64,000 nt of DNA from contig DASUZK010000023.1 in assembly GCA_036376915.1 (NCBI GenBank), positions 1 through 64,000 on the forward strand, written 5' to 3'. The stretch comes from VRUE01 sp036376915 (GTDB taxonomy: Bacteria > Actinomycetota > Thermoleophilia > Solirubrobacterales > 70-9). Of this stretch, positions 40,804-49,569 are shown piece by piece (positions within the stretch are counted from its first letter, which is position 1; each line of letters begins with the position of its first letter). Both the position numbers and the translations under genes were made by a program. The notes under the pieces were generated by a model. The model had not been told where the DNA came from. It did no database searches and saw nothing but the letters and a program-made list of their open reading frames with translations.

Positions 40804-42171
40804 GTGTGGGCGGGCCGGGGGCTGATAGGGGTATCGCTGGCCTTCGCGGTCCTGCTGCTTTCCCTGCCCTCCGTGGCCACCGCGTCGGACCAGCAGGTGT
40901 TCCGCGCGCCTGCAGCGCGCCCCACCGACCGCCCCGACCCCAACCGCAATGCCTACACGGTCCCCGAGGCGCCGCGCTCGCCCGCCTGCACTCGTCACTT
41001 CTGCGTTCACTGGGTGACGGAGGGGATCGACGCGCCGAAGCTGGCCGATGGCGATGGCGACGGGATCCCCGACTACGTCGTTCAGGTTCAGGAGGTCGCC
41101 GAGCACGTCTACGAAATCCAGAATGAGAAGCTCGGCTGGCGGCCGCCGAAGTCCGACGGGCGCGAGGGCGGCGGGCAGGGGAAGACCGACGTCTACCTCG
41201 ACCAGATCGGCGGAGCGCTCTTCGGCTATGCCGCGCCCGACCGTGGGCAGGGAGTGAAGGGGCGCCTGCCGCGCCACCTGCACGGCTACCTCGTGCTCGA
41301 CAACGACTACGACCCGCGCGAGTTCCCCGGCACCTCGGCCCAGCAGGACCTCGAGGTCACCTTCGCCCACGAGTACAGCCACATCCTCCAGTTCGGCTAC
41401 GACGCCTACCAGGACGCCTGGTTCGCCGAGTCGACCGCCGTCTGGATGGAGGACCAGGTCTACGACGGGATCGACGACTACCTGCGCTACGTGCGGCGCT
41501 GGACCAAGCGCTACGACACGCCGCTGACCGCCAACTCGATCAAGGAGTACGGCTCCGCCGTCTGGAACGAGTGGCTGTCGCGGCGCTACGGGCGCGACGT
41601 CGTGCGCGAGGCCTGGTCCCGCGCGGTGCACACCAAGCCGGGAGGGTTCTCGGTCGCCGCCTACGGCTCGGCGATCGAGGCCGCCGGCGGGTCGGACTTC
41701 AGCCGGGACTTCGCCCGCTTCGCCGCCGACCTGCCCGAGTGGCGCACAGGCCGGGTCTTCCCCGAGGGAAGCTCATACCCAGACGTCTCGAGGCAGGGGA
41801 GCCTGCCGCTCGGCGGCCAGGTGCGCCGGCGCCAGCTCAACCACACGACCTTCCAGTTGCTGCGGGTTCATGCCCGGGCGGGGCGGTCGCTCCTCGTCGA
41901 GGCGGCGGCACCCCGCGGCATCGCCGCCGGGTTGGCGCTCGTCGGCCGGACCGGCAGCGAGCGCCGCGGCGGCATCGTCCATGTCCTCGACTTCGCCCGG
42001 CACGGCGGCCGGATGGCCGTGCGCCTACCGCGACCGGGGAGGTTCGATCGCATCACCGCGGTGCTGATCAACGCCGACGCCAGGGCCGCCGGCTTCAGCG
42101 CCCGCCGGCTCGACTGGGCCTACTTGACCGACAGCGCGCCGTTCCGCGTCTCGGCCCGGCTGGCTCGCTGA
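40804..42171 (+). CDS. secreted metalloprotease-like protein
   Basis: Predicted exported zinc peptidase of 455 residues. A signal peptide ends near SVATASDQQ. A calcium-loop-like motif DGDGDGIPDYV follows (about residue 83), then TDVYLDQIGG. The zinc motif is TFAHEYSHILQFGYD (HExxH), followed by WFAESTAVWMEDQVYD whose Glu can be the third ligand. The C-terminal ~130 residues look like a beta-sandwich. The overall pattern recalls MXAN_6640-type putative metalloproteases. The GTG at 40804 is fixed by the TAGATT box. The 3' end overlaps the acyltransferase gene by 52 bases antisense. Confidence 0.78.
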   Translation: MWAGRGLIGVSLAFAVLLLSLPSVATASDQQVFRAPAARPTDRPDPNRNAYTVPEAPRSPACTRHFCVHWVTEGIDAPKLADGDGDGIPDYVVQVQEVAEHVYEIQNEKLGWRPPKSDGREGGGQGKTDVYLDQIGGALFGYAAPDRGQGVKGRLPRHLHGYLVLDNDYDPREFPGTSAQQDLEVTFAHEYSHILQFGYDAYQDAWFAESTAVWMEDQVYDGIDDYLRYVRRWTKRYDTPLTANSIKEYGSAVWNEWLSRRYGRDVVREAWSRAVHTKPGGFSVAAYGSAIEAAGGSDFSRDFARFAADLPEWRTGRVFPEGSSYPDVSRQGSLPLGGQVRRRQLNHTTFQLLRVHARAGRSLLVEAAAPRGIAAGLALVGRTGSERRGGIVHVLDFARHGGRMAVRLPRPGRFDRITAVLINADARAAGFSARRLDWAYLTDSAPFRVSARLAR

Positions 42172-43553
42172 GCGGGCCCGTCCGTCGCCGGGGCGCCGGT
42201 GAGTTCGGCGATCGCGCCTTCGAGGTCGAGGCCGAAGCTGTCGAGGTCGGCCATCGAGTCGTAGTCGCCGACGAGGCCGAAGTCGACCTGCCCGTTGTAG
42301 GACATGATCCCGACGCAGAGCGCCTGGCGCCGGGCCAGCGGCACGAGCGGGAAGATCGACTCCATTTCGCGGCCCAGCACGAAGAGTGGGAACTGCGGCC
42401 CGGGAACGTTGGTGACGACGAGGTTGAAGAAGCGCTGGGCAGGCTGCAGGCGGGCGGCCTGCGAGGCGATCGTGGTCGGGGCGAAGTCGACGATCCGGGT
42501 GAGGATCTCGGCGCCGACGGCCTGGCCGGAGCCCTTCAGGTCGCCCATCGTCTCGGTGATCAGGTGCAGGCGCTGGACCGGCGCCTCGCACCAGACCGGC
42601 AGCGGCGCCATCATCGCCGAGATGCGGTTGCCGAGCGCGCCGCGCTCCTCCTCGGCGCGGACGCTGACGGGGACCATGGCGCGCATCTCCAGGCCTTCGG
42701 TGTCATGGCCGCGGGCCCGCAGGTAGTTGCCGATCGCCCCGGTGACGACGGAGAGGACGACGTCGTTGACGGTGCCGCCGTGCTCGTTCTTGACCGCCTT
42801 CAGGGCGTCGAGCTCGGTGCGGACGAAGGCGATGCGACGGTGCGGGCCGATTTCGACGTTGAAGGGGGTCGAGGGCGCCGACATGCCGGCGCCGACCATC
42901 TTGCCCGCGTCGCCGATGCCGCCCAGGACCTGGCGCGGGCCGCGCAAGGCGGCGCGCACGCCGCGGGCGATCTCGCGCGGGCTGGTGGCACGCTCGCGCA
43001 GCGCCTCGCCGAGCAGCTGGAGATCGGTCGGCTCGGGCCGAGGCGCCCACTTGGGCGGGCGCACGGGCGGGTTAGCCGGCTCTTTCTCGACGTCGAAGAG
43101 GACGGTGGTGATGTCGACTCCGGAGATGCCGTCGACGAGGGCGTGGTGGCTCTTGCCGATGATCGCGAAGCGGCCGCCGTCGAGCCCCTCGACCAGCCAC
43201 AGCTCCCACAGCGGCTTGCTGCGGTCGAGCTGCTGGGAGAAGATCCGCGCCGCCAGGTTGCGCAACTGCTCCTCGGAGCCGGGGGAGGGCAGCGCGGTCT
43301 GTCGCACGTGGTAGTCGAGGTTGAGAAAGGGGTCGTCGACCCAGACGGGCCGTCCCTGGTTGAAGGGGACGAAGCGGAGCTTCTGTCGGAAGCGGGGGAC
43401 GAGGTGCAGGCGAGCCGCGATGTGACTCTGGAAGTCCCGGTGGCTCGGCGCCGGGCCCTCGAAGGTGCTGACCGAGGCGACGTGCATGTGCGCGCCGGCT
43501 CTCTCCATATGGAGAAAGGAGGAGTCGAGTCCGCTCAGCCTGTCGCCGCTCAC
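42120..43553 (-). CDS. wax ester synthase / diacylglycerol acyltransferase (WS/DGAT)
   Basis: Acyltransferase that makes triacylglycerol or wax esters from acyl-CoA. It has 477 residues. It starts with LSGLDSSFLHMERAGAHMH. The catalytic motif is KSHHALVDGISG (HHxxxDG, residues 136-142), and NDVVLSVVTGAIGNYL and NVPGPQFPLFVLG are the second-domain blocks. It fits storage-lipid formation together with the acyl-CoA synthetase at 25562. GTG start. Confidence 0.92.
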   Translation of the reverse strand: MSGDRLSGLDSSFLHMERAGAHMHVASVSTFEGPAPSHRDFQSHIAARLHLVPRFRQKLRFVPFNQGRPVWVDDPFLNLDYHVRQTALPSPGSEEQLRNLAARIFSQQLDRSKPLWELWLVEGLDGGRFAIIGKSHHALVDGISGVDITTVLFDVEKEPANPPVRPPKWAPRPEPTDLQLLGEALRERATSPREIARGVRAALRGPRQVLGGIGDAGKMVGAGMSAPSTPFNVEIGPHRRIAFVRTELDALKAVKNEHGGTVNDVVLSVVTGAIGNYLRARGHDTEGLEMRAMVPVSVRAEEERGALGNRISAMMAPLPVWCEAPVQRLHLITETMGDLKGSGQAVGAEILTRIVDFAPTTIASQAARLQPAQRFFNLVVTNVPGPQFPLFVLGREMESIFPLVPLARRQALCVGIMSYNGQVDFGLVGDYDSMADLDSFGLDLEGAIAELTGAPATDGPAQRASRAETRNGALSVK

Positions 43554-43606
43554 GGCCGGGATTTTCGCACAGGTACGCGGAGAGCCTGCAAGGCGGGGAC
43601 GAACGC

Positions 43607-44698
43607 TCAGGCCGCCTGGCCGAGCTGCAGCTGGCCGTCCGGCGGCACCTCGGGCTCCTCCGCCCCTCCGGCACCGCTGTCGAAGCCGGCCAGCCGGACG
43701 CCGAGCAGCCGCACCGGCCGCTGGGGGTCGTAGGCGCGCAGCAGGTCGAGGGCGACGGGCACGACCACGGCCGGATCGTTCGTCGGCGCCTCGACCGTGT
43801 GTGCGCGGGTCACGTTGGTCCAGTCGTCGAGGCGGACCTTGATCCCGATCGTGCGCCCCTCCAGCTGGCGAGAGCGCAGGCGGCGGCAGAGCTCCGCGCC
43901 CAGCTCGCTCAGGTGCCGCTCCAGCTCGCCCCGGTCGCCGACGTCGACGTCGAAGGTGATCTCCGTCGATTGCGACTTCGTCTCGCGCGAGACCGTGATT
44001 GGGGTGTCGTCTTCGAGATTGGCACGACTGAGAAGCCAGCGGCCCTGGCGGGGCCCGAAGGACCGCTCCAGGAGCGACGGGTCCTGCGCGCGAAGGTCGG
44101 CCAGCGTGCGGACGCCCATCGCCTCGAGCTTTGCGACCGACTTCGGCCCGATGCCCGGGATCAACCCCGGGGACTCGCCCGAGAACCGCTCCAGGGCCTG
44201 CTCTCTCGAAAGCACCACCAGGCCGGCGGGCTTGCCCAGCTCGCTGGTGATCTTGGCCAGCATGCGGCTCTCGGAGATCCCGATCGAGCAGGTCAGCCGC
44301 GTCTCCTCGCGGATCTCGGCGGCGATCCGCCGCATCGTCGCCTTGGGGGAGAAGAGCCCGGTCAGGTCGACGTAGGCCTCGTCGAGCCCGACGACCTCGA
44401 CCGTCTCCGCGTTGCGCCGCAGGATGGCCATAACCTGCCCCGAGGCCTCCCTGTAGGCCGAGAAGTCAGGCTGTAGGTAGACGGCATCTGGCAATCGTCG
44501 CCGGGCCACGGCGGCGGGCATCGCCGAGTGGATCCCCGCCAGCCTCCGCGCCTCGTAGCTGGCCGTCGTCACCACCGCCCGCGGCCCCGACCCGCAGACG
44601 ACGACCGGCTTCCCCTTCAGCTCCGGTCGCCGCCGCAGCTCGACCGAGGCGTAGAAGGCGTCCATGTCGAGGTGGGCGACGGTGCGCTGAAAAGCCAC
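43607..44698 (-). CDS. dinB: DNA polymerase IV
   Basis: Y-family translesion polymerase of 363 residues. The catalytic acids are in AHLDMDAFYASVEL and VEVVGLDEAYVDLT. The fingers block GKPVVVCGSGPRAVVTTASYEAR and thumb TCSIGISESRMLAKITSELGKP follow, then a helix-hairpin-helix (GLIPGIGPKSVAKLEAMG) and the little-finger domain. The C-terminus lacks an obvious beta-clamp motif beyond the LGVRL region. The GTG at 44698 is supported by TACCAT 7 bases upstream. Confidence 0.95.
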   Translation of the reverse strand: MAFQRTVAHLDMDAFYASVELRRRPELKGKPVVVCGSGPRAVVTTASYEARRLAGIHSAMPAAVARRRLPDAVYLQPDFSAYREASGQVMAILRRNAETVEVVGLDEAYVDLTGLFSPKATMRRIAAEIREETRLTCSIGISESRMLAKITSELGKPAGLVVLSREQALERFSGESPGLIPGIGPKSVAKLEAMGVRTLADLRAQDPSLLERSFGPRQGRWLLSRANLEDDTPITVSRETKSQSTEITFDVDVGDRGELERHLSELGAELCRRLRSRQLEGRTIGIKVRLDDWTNVTRAHTVEAPTNDPAVVVPVALDLLRAYDPQRPVRLLGVRLAGFDSGAGGAEEPEVPPDGQLQLGQAA

Positions 44699-44705
44699 GG
44701 ATCCG

Positions 44706-44711
44706 ATGGTA
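44706..44711 (-). promoter_or_regulatory. -10 box TACCAT before dinB
   Basis: TACCAT on the minus strand, 7 bases before the dinB GTG. No SOS-box-like palindrome is visible nearby. Confidence 0.45.
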
Positions 44712-44771
44712 GGAGGGAGGGAGGACGGGGTTGAACGCGTCGAGCGCGGGTAGATTCCACGCATCGCGGAC

Positions 44772-45176
44772 GTGACGCACACCAGGATCGAGGAGATCGA
44801 GGCTCTCCAGGGCTTCGACAGGGTCAGCCTCCGCCGTGCCGCCGCCGCCCTCGGCGTCAGCTCGTTCGGCATCTCGATCGAGGAGATGGCGCCCGGGGCC
44901 GACGAATACCCCGAGCACGACCACTCCGAGGACGGCATCGGCGGCCAGATGTTCGCCAAGCGCCCCCAGCAGCTCGGCCAAGAGGAGGTCTACGTAGCCC
45001 TCCGGGGTTCGGGCACCCTCGAAGCCGACGGCGGGCGATACCCGCTTGACCAAGACCACATCGTCCGAGTCGGTCCGGCCGTCAAGCGCAAGGTCACCGC
45101 CGGCCCCGACGGCCTCCGCCTCCTGGCTCTCGGCGCCAAGCCCGGGGAGGCCTACGACTCCGGCGGCACGCTGTAG
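44772..45176 (+). CDS. cupin-domain protein
   Basis: Small single-domain cupin of 134 residues. The first cupin motif is around EYPEHDHSEDGIGG and the second around YPLDQDHIVRVGP, with a beta-barrel EEVYVALRGSGTLEADG between them. The two motifs bracket possible metal ligands. The N-terminus (IEEIEALQGFDRVSLRRAAAALG) is helical. Function is unknown. GTG start; a TAGATT lies 15 bases upstream, farther than in other leaderless genes. Confidence 0.7.
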   Translation: MTHTRIEEIEALQGFDRVSLRRAAAALGVSSFGISIEEMAPGADEYPEHDHSEDGIGGQMFAKRPQQLGQEEVYVALRGSGTLEADGGRYPLDQDHIVRVGPAVKRKVTAGPDGLRLLALGAKPGEAYDSGGTL

Positions 45177-45189
45177 CACCCCTCGCTTC

Positions 45190-45195
45190 TAGAAT
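45190..45195 (+). promoter_or_regulatory. -10 box TAGAAT
   Basis: TAGAAT, 6 bases before the ATG at 45202. Confidence 0.5.
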
Positions 45196-45201
45196 CGACT
45201 G

Positions 45202-45480
45202 ATGGCTTCTCCCGAGGCGAAGAACCTGGAGGCGATCTCCAAGGCGATCGACCAGCACAACTCCAACTGCCCGTTCCCGGCGGCGGAGGTGCGGATGAAC
45301 CCGTTCGAGGTCGAGCGGCTGGGCTGGGACCAGATCCGGGGGCTGCCGGTCGTGCCCGATGCGGACATTGGCACAGGGCGATTCCGGATCGTCTGCTCGC
45401 GTGACCTCGACGGCGAAGGCCTCGAGGAGGTCGAGGCCGTCGGCCAGGAGCTCGAGACCCTGGCGCCGCTCAACAACTGA
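45202..45480 (+). CDS. unrecognised small protein (92 aa)
   Basis: Soluble acidic protein of 92 residues; family not recognised. A helical N-terminus (EAKNLEAISKAIDQHNSN) leads to a compact core FEVERLGWDQIRGLPVVPD, the strand FRIVCSRDL and an acidic C-terminal helix. A single Cys pair is present (CPF, IVCSR). The promoter-like box 6 bases upstream and normal GC-rich third positions support it as a real gene. It is convergent with ccdA across a short hairpin (45494-45526). Confidence 0.6.
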   Translation: MASPEAKNLEAISKAIDQHNSNCPFPAAEVRMNPFEVERLGWDQIRGLPVVPDADIGTGRFRIVCSRDLDGEGLEEVEAVGQELETLAPLNN

Positions 45481-45493
45481 ATCGAGGACGAGT

Positions 45494-45526
45494 CCTGCAT
45501 TCACCCCCTATAGCGGGGCAAAGCAG
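45494..45526. terminator. imperfect hairpin between convergent genes
   Basis: CCTGC...CCCC pairs with GGGG...GCAGG around CTATAGC. It lies between the 3' ends of the 92-aa gene and ccdA, so it may serve both strands. Confidence 0.4.
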
Positions 45527-45537
45527 GCTTCGCCGAA

Positions 45538-46299
45538 CTAGATGCCGTTCAGGAAGTCGAGCCCCGAGCCTTCGAACCAGCTCTGCGCTTCGGCGTTCAG
45601 CTGGGTGAGCTGGTCGGTCCAGATCAGGACGCCCATCGCGATCAGGATCAGGCCGCCGGTGGCGACGATCAGCTGGTAGTGGCGCTTGACCACGGCGAAG
45701 GCCGTGGTCGCCCGGGAGAAGGCGACCGCGGTGAGCAGGAAAGGGATCGCCAGGCCAGCGGAGTAGACGGCCAGCAGGAAGGCGCCGTGGGCGGCCGACC
45801 CGGATATCGAGGCGGCGGCGAGGATCGCGCCGAGGGTGGGTCCGATGCAGGGAGTCCAGGCGATCGCGAAGGCCGCGCCGGCGATCAAGGGGCCGCCTTT
45901 TCCAGCTCGCTCGAGCAGAGCGTCGACGTGCCACTCCCGGTTGAGTCTGACGACGAAGAGGGAGGCGACGAAGAGGACACCCATCGCCACGATCAGCGCT
46001 CCCGAGATCTTGGTCAGCAGCTCCTCGTGCTCCTTCAGCGCCGAGCCGATCCCGGTCGCGCTGAGGCCGAGCAGGATGAAGATCGCCGAGAAGCTGGCGA
46101 CGAAGAGCAGGCTCGGGCCGAGGATGCGGCGCCAGCCGGCGCTGTCGAGCTCGGCCGCGGAGACGCCGCTGACCGCCGAGAGGTAGCCGGGAACGAGCGG
46201 CAACACGCAGGGGGAGAGGAAGGAGACGACGCCCGCCGCCAGGGCGGCGAATATCCCCACGCCGGCGGCGGGATCGGTGCTCAATGCAGCGAGGATCAC
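45538..46299 (-). CDS. ccdA: cytochrome c biogenesis protein CcdA
   Basis: Six-pass membrane protein of 253 residues that moves electrons from cytoplasmic thioredoxin to extracytoplasmic thiol proteins. The redox Cys pair is in VSFLSPCVLPLVPGYLS and AIAWTPCIGPTLGA, each in a membrane helix. It may reduce partners while the VKOR-DsbA pair at 50314-51470 oxidises. The GTG start has TAGCCT 8 bases upstream. Confidence 0.92.
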   Translation of the reverse strand: MILAALSTDPAAGVGIFAALAAGVVSFLSPCVLPLVPGYLSAVSGVSAAELDSAGWRRILGPSLLFVASFSAIFILLGLSATGIGSALKEHEELLTKISGALIVAMGVLFVASLFVVRLNREWHVDALLERAGKGGPLIAGAAFAIAWTPCIGPTLGAILAAASISGSAAHGAFLLAVYSAGLAIPFLLTAVAFSRATTAFAVVKRHYQLIVATGGLILIAMGVLIWTDQLTQLNAEAQSWFEGSGLDFLNGI

Positions 46300-46307
46300 G
46301 ACCCTTC

Positions 46308-46313
46308 AGGCTA
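46308..46313 (-). promoter_or_regulatory. -10 box TAGCCT before ccdA
   Basis: TAGCCT on the minus strand, 8 bases before the GTG at 46299. Confidence 0.5.
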
Positions 46314-46319
46314 CCGGGG

Positions 46320-47420
46320 GTGCCCCTCTTCGCGATCGGGCCGGGCAAGCCGGGGCCCGCGCTTCGGCGCGGTGCGCTGCTCGCCGCCCCGGTCGGCCTG
46401 GCGATGCTGCTCGAGCTCGGCCTCGACAGCCCCTCCAAGGGCGCGATCGCGACCGGGGCGCTGCTTGCCGGGTTCCCCGGCCTCGACGCTCCCGCCAAGG
46501 CGAGAGCCGCATGGCAGGCCGTCGTCGCGCCGCTCGTCGGCATCGCCGCCGCCCTCGGCGTCCTCACCGGCTCCAGCGCCGTGCTGGCCGTGGCGACGAT
46601 GGCCGTGGTCGGCGCCGCCGCGGGCTACTGCTTCTCCGTCTCGCTTCGCTTCGCGATCGCCGGTCTCTCAGTCGCGCTCTCACTGCTGATCGCCCAGGGC
46701 CTCCCGCTCGACGCCGCCGACGCGCTCCCGGCGCTGCTGCTCGCCACCGCGGGCGGCCTACTGCAGGCCGCCTTCGCGCTCTGCGTCTGGGCGGCATGGG
46801 ACCGAGAAGACGATCGCCCTCCGAATGCCTGGAGCAGGAGCGCGACCGCCGCGGCCTTCGCGGCCAACCTCACCCTTCGCTCGACCAGCTTCCGGCACGC
46901 GCTGCGCTTCGGCGTCGCGCTGGCCACCGGGGTCGCCGCCTACTGGCTGCTGGGGATGAGCGAGCACGGCTTCTGGATCCCGCTGACGATCCTCTTCGTC
47001 CTGCGCCCCGAGGAGGACCAGACCTTCCAGCGCCTCGCCCTGCGGGCGATCGGGACCGTCGCCGGGCTCATCGTCGCCACCGCTCTCGCCGAGTGGCTGC
47101 GCGGCGACGCTCTCGCGATCGCGGTTGCGCTGACGATCGCGACCGCCCTCGCCTACGGCCTGCTCACCGTCCAGTACGCGCTCTTCACCGCCGCGATTAC
47201 GGTCTACGCGGTGCTGCTGGCCGACTCGATCGGCGAGCCGGCCCTGCGCGCCGCCGGCGAGCGGGGGCTCGCGACGGCGATCGGGATCGTCATCGCCGGC
47301 GCCGCGTTCCTGCTCTGGCCGAACCCGAAAGGGGCCGGGAAAGCCAAAGCCGGTAGATTTCCTGGCCAGGCAGCCAAACTCGCCCGCGGGGCGCGGCGAC
47401 GACACAGGAGCAGACTTTGA
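46320..47420 (+). CDS. FUSC-like aromatic-acid exporter family protein
   Basis: Membrane protein of 366 residues with two blocks of hydrophobic helices (about 15-170 and 205-345). The second block has FRHALRFGVALATGVAAYWLLGMSEHGFWIPLTILFVLRPEEDQTFQRLALRAIGTVAG (quoted in part), the FUSC/DUF2955-type signature with WIPLT and RPE. The basic C-terminus is cytoplasmic. A transport role is inferred from the family. A GTG at 46320 is chosen; an ATG at 46284 would overlap the divergent ccdA start. Confidence 0.75.
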   Translation: MPLFAIGPGKPGPALRRGALLAAPVGLAMLLELGLDSPSKGAIATGALLAGFPGLDAPAKARAAWQAVVAPLVGIAAALGVLTGSSAVLAVATMAVVGAAAGYCFSVSLRFAIAGLSVALSLLIAQGLPLDAADALPALLLATAGGLLQAAFALCVWAAWDREDDRPPNAWSRSATAAAFAANLTLRSTSFRHALRFGVALATGVAAYWLLGMSEHGFWIPLTILFVLRPEEDQTFQRLALRAIGTVAGLIVATALAEWLRGDALAIAVALTIATALAYGLLTVQYALFTAAITVYAVLLADSIGEPALRAAGERGLATAIGIVIAGAAFLLWPNPKGAGKAKAGRFPGQAAKLARGARRRHRSRL

Positions 47421-48610
47421 GCAACCGCACGTTCGTGATCGGGGTCGGGATGACCAAGTTCGAGAAGCCCGGCAGCAAGGAGGGCGACTACCCGGACTGG
47501 GCCAAGGAGGCGGGGGAGAAGGCACTCTCGGACGCCGGCATCTCCTACGACGACGTCGAGCAGGCCTACGCGGGCTACTGCTACGGCGACTCGACCTACG
47601 GGCAGCGGGCTCTCTACCAGCTGGGCCTCACCGGCATCCCGGTCGTCAACGTCAACAACAACTGCTCGACCGGCTCCTCGGCGCTCTTCCTCGCCCGTCA
47701 GGCGGTCAAGGGCGGCCTCGTCGACTGCGCGCTCGCGGTCGGCTTCGAGAAGATGGAGCCCGGCTCGCTCGGCGTCAAGTACACCGACCGCACCAACGCG
47801 CTCGACAAGCACGCGATGCGGATGTTCGAGATCCGCGACCCCGAGCAGTCCCCGCCGGCGCCGCAGATGTTCGGCAACGCCGGTCGCGACCACATGGAGA
47901 AGTACGGCTCCAACCCCGACCACTACGCCTGGATCGGGTGGAAGAACCACAAGCACTCGGTCAACAACCCCTACGCCCAGTTCCAGGACGAGTACACGAT
48001 CGAGGACATCAAGGCGGCGAAGATGATCCACGACCCGCTGACCAAGCTGCAGTGCTCGCCGACCTCCGACGGCTCGGCCTGCGCGATCGTCGCCTCCGAG
48101 CGCTACGTCGAGGAGCACGGCCTCTGGGACCAGGCGGTCGAGATCGCGGGCCAGGCGATGGTCACCGACCTCAGCTCCACTTTCGACGAGGACGCCGACT
48201 GCATGAAGATCGTCGGCGCCGACATGTCGAAGCAGGCGGCGGACGAAGCCTACGCCGAGGCTGGGGTCGCGGCCGAGGAAGTCGACGTCTGCGAGCTGCA
48301 CGACTGCTTCAGCGCCAACGAGCTCATCACTTACGAAGCGCTCGGCTTCGCGGCCGAGGGCGAGGGCCACAAGCTGGTCGACGAAGAAGCGACCACCTAC
48401 GGCGGCAAGGTCGTCGTCAACCCCTCGGGGGGACTGATCTCCAAGGGCCACCCGCTCGGCGCGACCGGGCTGGCTCAGTGCTCGGAGCTGACCTGGCAGC
48501 TGCGCGGCCAGGCCGACAAGCGCCAGGTGGAGGGCGCGAAGACCGCGCTGCAGCACAACATCGGCCTCGGCGGCGCCGCCGTGGTCACCGTCTACAAGCC
48601 GGCGGCCTAA
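47417..48610 (+). CDS. SCP-x-type thiolase (lipid-transfer protein)
   Basis: Thiolase-superfamily enzyme of 397 residues, likely acting on branched or sterol-like acyl-CoA. The nucleophile Cys is in VVNVNNNCSTGSSALFLA. The HDCF block (VCELHDCFSANELI) is typical of SCP-x thiolases. The C-terminal GLISKGHPLGATGLAQ holds the catalytic His; the usual second Cys motif is replaced by HNIGLGGAAVV. A TTG start overlaps the previous stop and has AGGAG upstream. The SDR gene 24 bases downstream probably works in the same pathway. Confidence 0.87.
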   Translation: MSNRTFVIGVGMTKFEKPGSKEGDYPDWAKEAGEKALSDAGISYDDVEQAYAGYCYGDSTYGQRALYQLGLTGIPVVNVNNNCSTGSSALFLARQAVKGGLVDCALAVGFEKMEPGSLGVKYTDRTNALDKHAMRMFEIRDPEQSPPAPQMFGNAGRDHMEKYGSNPDHYAWIGWKNHKHSVNNPYAQFQDEYTIEDIKAAKMIHDPLTKLQCSPTSDGSACAIVASERYVEEHGLWDQAVEIAGQAMVTDLSSTFDEDADCMKIVGADMSKQAADEAYAEAGVAAEEVDVCELHDCFSANELITYEALGFAAEGEGHKLVDEEATTYGGKVVVNPSGGLISKGHPLGATGLAQCSELTWQLRGQADKRQVEGAKTALQHNIGLGGAAVVTVYKPAA

Positions 48611-48634
48611 GCCCGCCGGAGAAGGAGGCACCCG

Positions 48635-49528
48635 ATGGCGAAGAAGGAGCGACGCGCACTCAGCGGCAAGGTCGTGGCGATCACCGGGGGCGCCCGGGGG
48701 ATCGGCAAGGCGACGGCGACGGCACTGGTCCGCAAGGGCTGCCGCGTGGCGATCGGGGACCTCGACCTCGCCCTGGCCGAACAGACCGCCTCCGGGCTCG
48801 GCGGGGGCACGGTCGCGCTGGCGCTCGACGTCACCGACCGGGGCTCCTTCACGGCCTTCCTCGACGCCGCCGAGCGCGAGCTCGGCCCCGTCGACGTGCT
48901 GATCAACAACGCCGGGATCATGCCGGTGACGCCGCTGGTCGAGGAGGCCGACGACTCGATCAAGCGTCAGCTCGACATCAACGTCTACGGCGTCATCGTC
49001 GGCACCCAGCTGGGGATCGAAAGGCTGCGCCCGCGGGCCGGCGGTCACATCGTCAACATCGCCTCGCAGGCCGGCAAGGGCGGGGTTCCCGGCATCGCGA
49101 CCTACTCGGCGACCAAGCACGCCGTCGTCGGCCTCAGCGAGGCCGTGCGCCAGGAGCTGCGCGGCAGCGGGGTCGAGGTCAGCTGCGTGATGCCGACCGT
49201 CGTCAACACCGAACTGACCGCAGGCGTCGGCCAGCGCTTCGTCAAACCGGTAGAGGCCGAGGACGTCGCCAACGAGATCGTCGACGCCCTCGAGATCCCA
49301 CGCTTCGACGTCTGGGTCCCGCGGGCCAACGGCGCCATGTTCAAGTTCGTCGGGCTGCTCCCGCGCGGTCTGCGCGAGGCGATCGGGCGCCTGATGAAGA
49401 TCGACAAGCTGATGACCGAAGTCGACCACGGAGCCCGTCACGCCTACGAGGAGCGGGCCGCGGCCAGCAAGTCGGACGAGAGCCCCGAGGTCAGCGAACA
49501 GCCCAGCCACGAGCGCGAAGCGGCGTAG
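48635..49528 (+). CDS. short-chain dehydrogenase/reductase
   Basis: NAD(P)-dependent oxidoreductase of 297 residues, classical SDR. The dinucleotide motif is AITGGARGIGKATA; NNAG is in VDVLINNAGIMPV; the catalytic Ser and Tyr-Lys are in NIASQAGKGGVPGIATYSATKHAVVGL. Asp after strand 2 (GDLDLA) suggests NAD preference. About 50 extra polar residues end the chain. GGAGAAGGAGG lies upstream. Confidence 0.9.
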   Translation: MAKKERRALSGKVVAITGGARGIGKATATALVRKGCRVAIGDLDLALAEQTASGLGGGTVALALDVTDRGSFTAFLDAAERELGPVDVLINNAGIMPVTPLVEEADDSIKRQLDINVYGVIVGTQLGIERLRPRAGGHIVNIASQAGKGGVPGIATYSATKHAVVGLSEAVRQELRGSGVEVSCVMPTVVNTELTAGVGQRFVKPVEAEDVANEIVDALEIPRFDVWVPRANGAMFKFVGLLPRGLREAIGRLMKIDKLMTEVDHGARHAYEERAAASKSDESPEVSEQPSHEREAA

Positions 49529-49564
49529 CCGACCTTGACCCACCTATGGTGTGGTCAAAGTCGG
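49529..49564 (+). terminator. imperfect hairpin after the SDR gene
   Basis: CCGACCTTGACC and GGTCAAAGTCGG pair with one or two mismatches, starting at the base after the stop codon. Probable terminator. Confidence 0.45.
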
Positions 49565-49569
49565 AAGCG

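Noticed and set aside
47204..49543. 779-codon open frame on the minus strand opposite the thiolase and SDR genes
   Set aside because: Both plus-strand genes show full catalytic motifs, and the antisense product is low-complexity. It is a GC-driven shadow.
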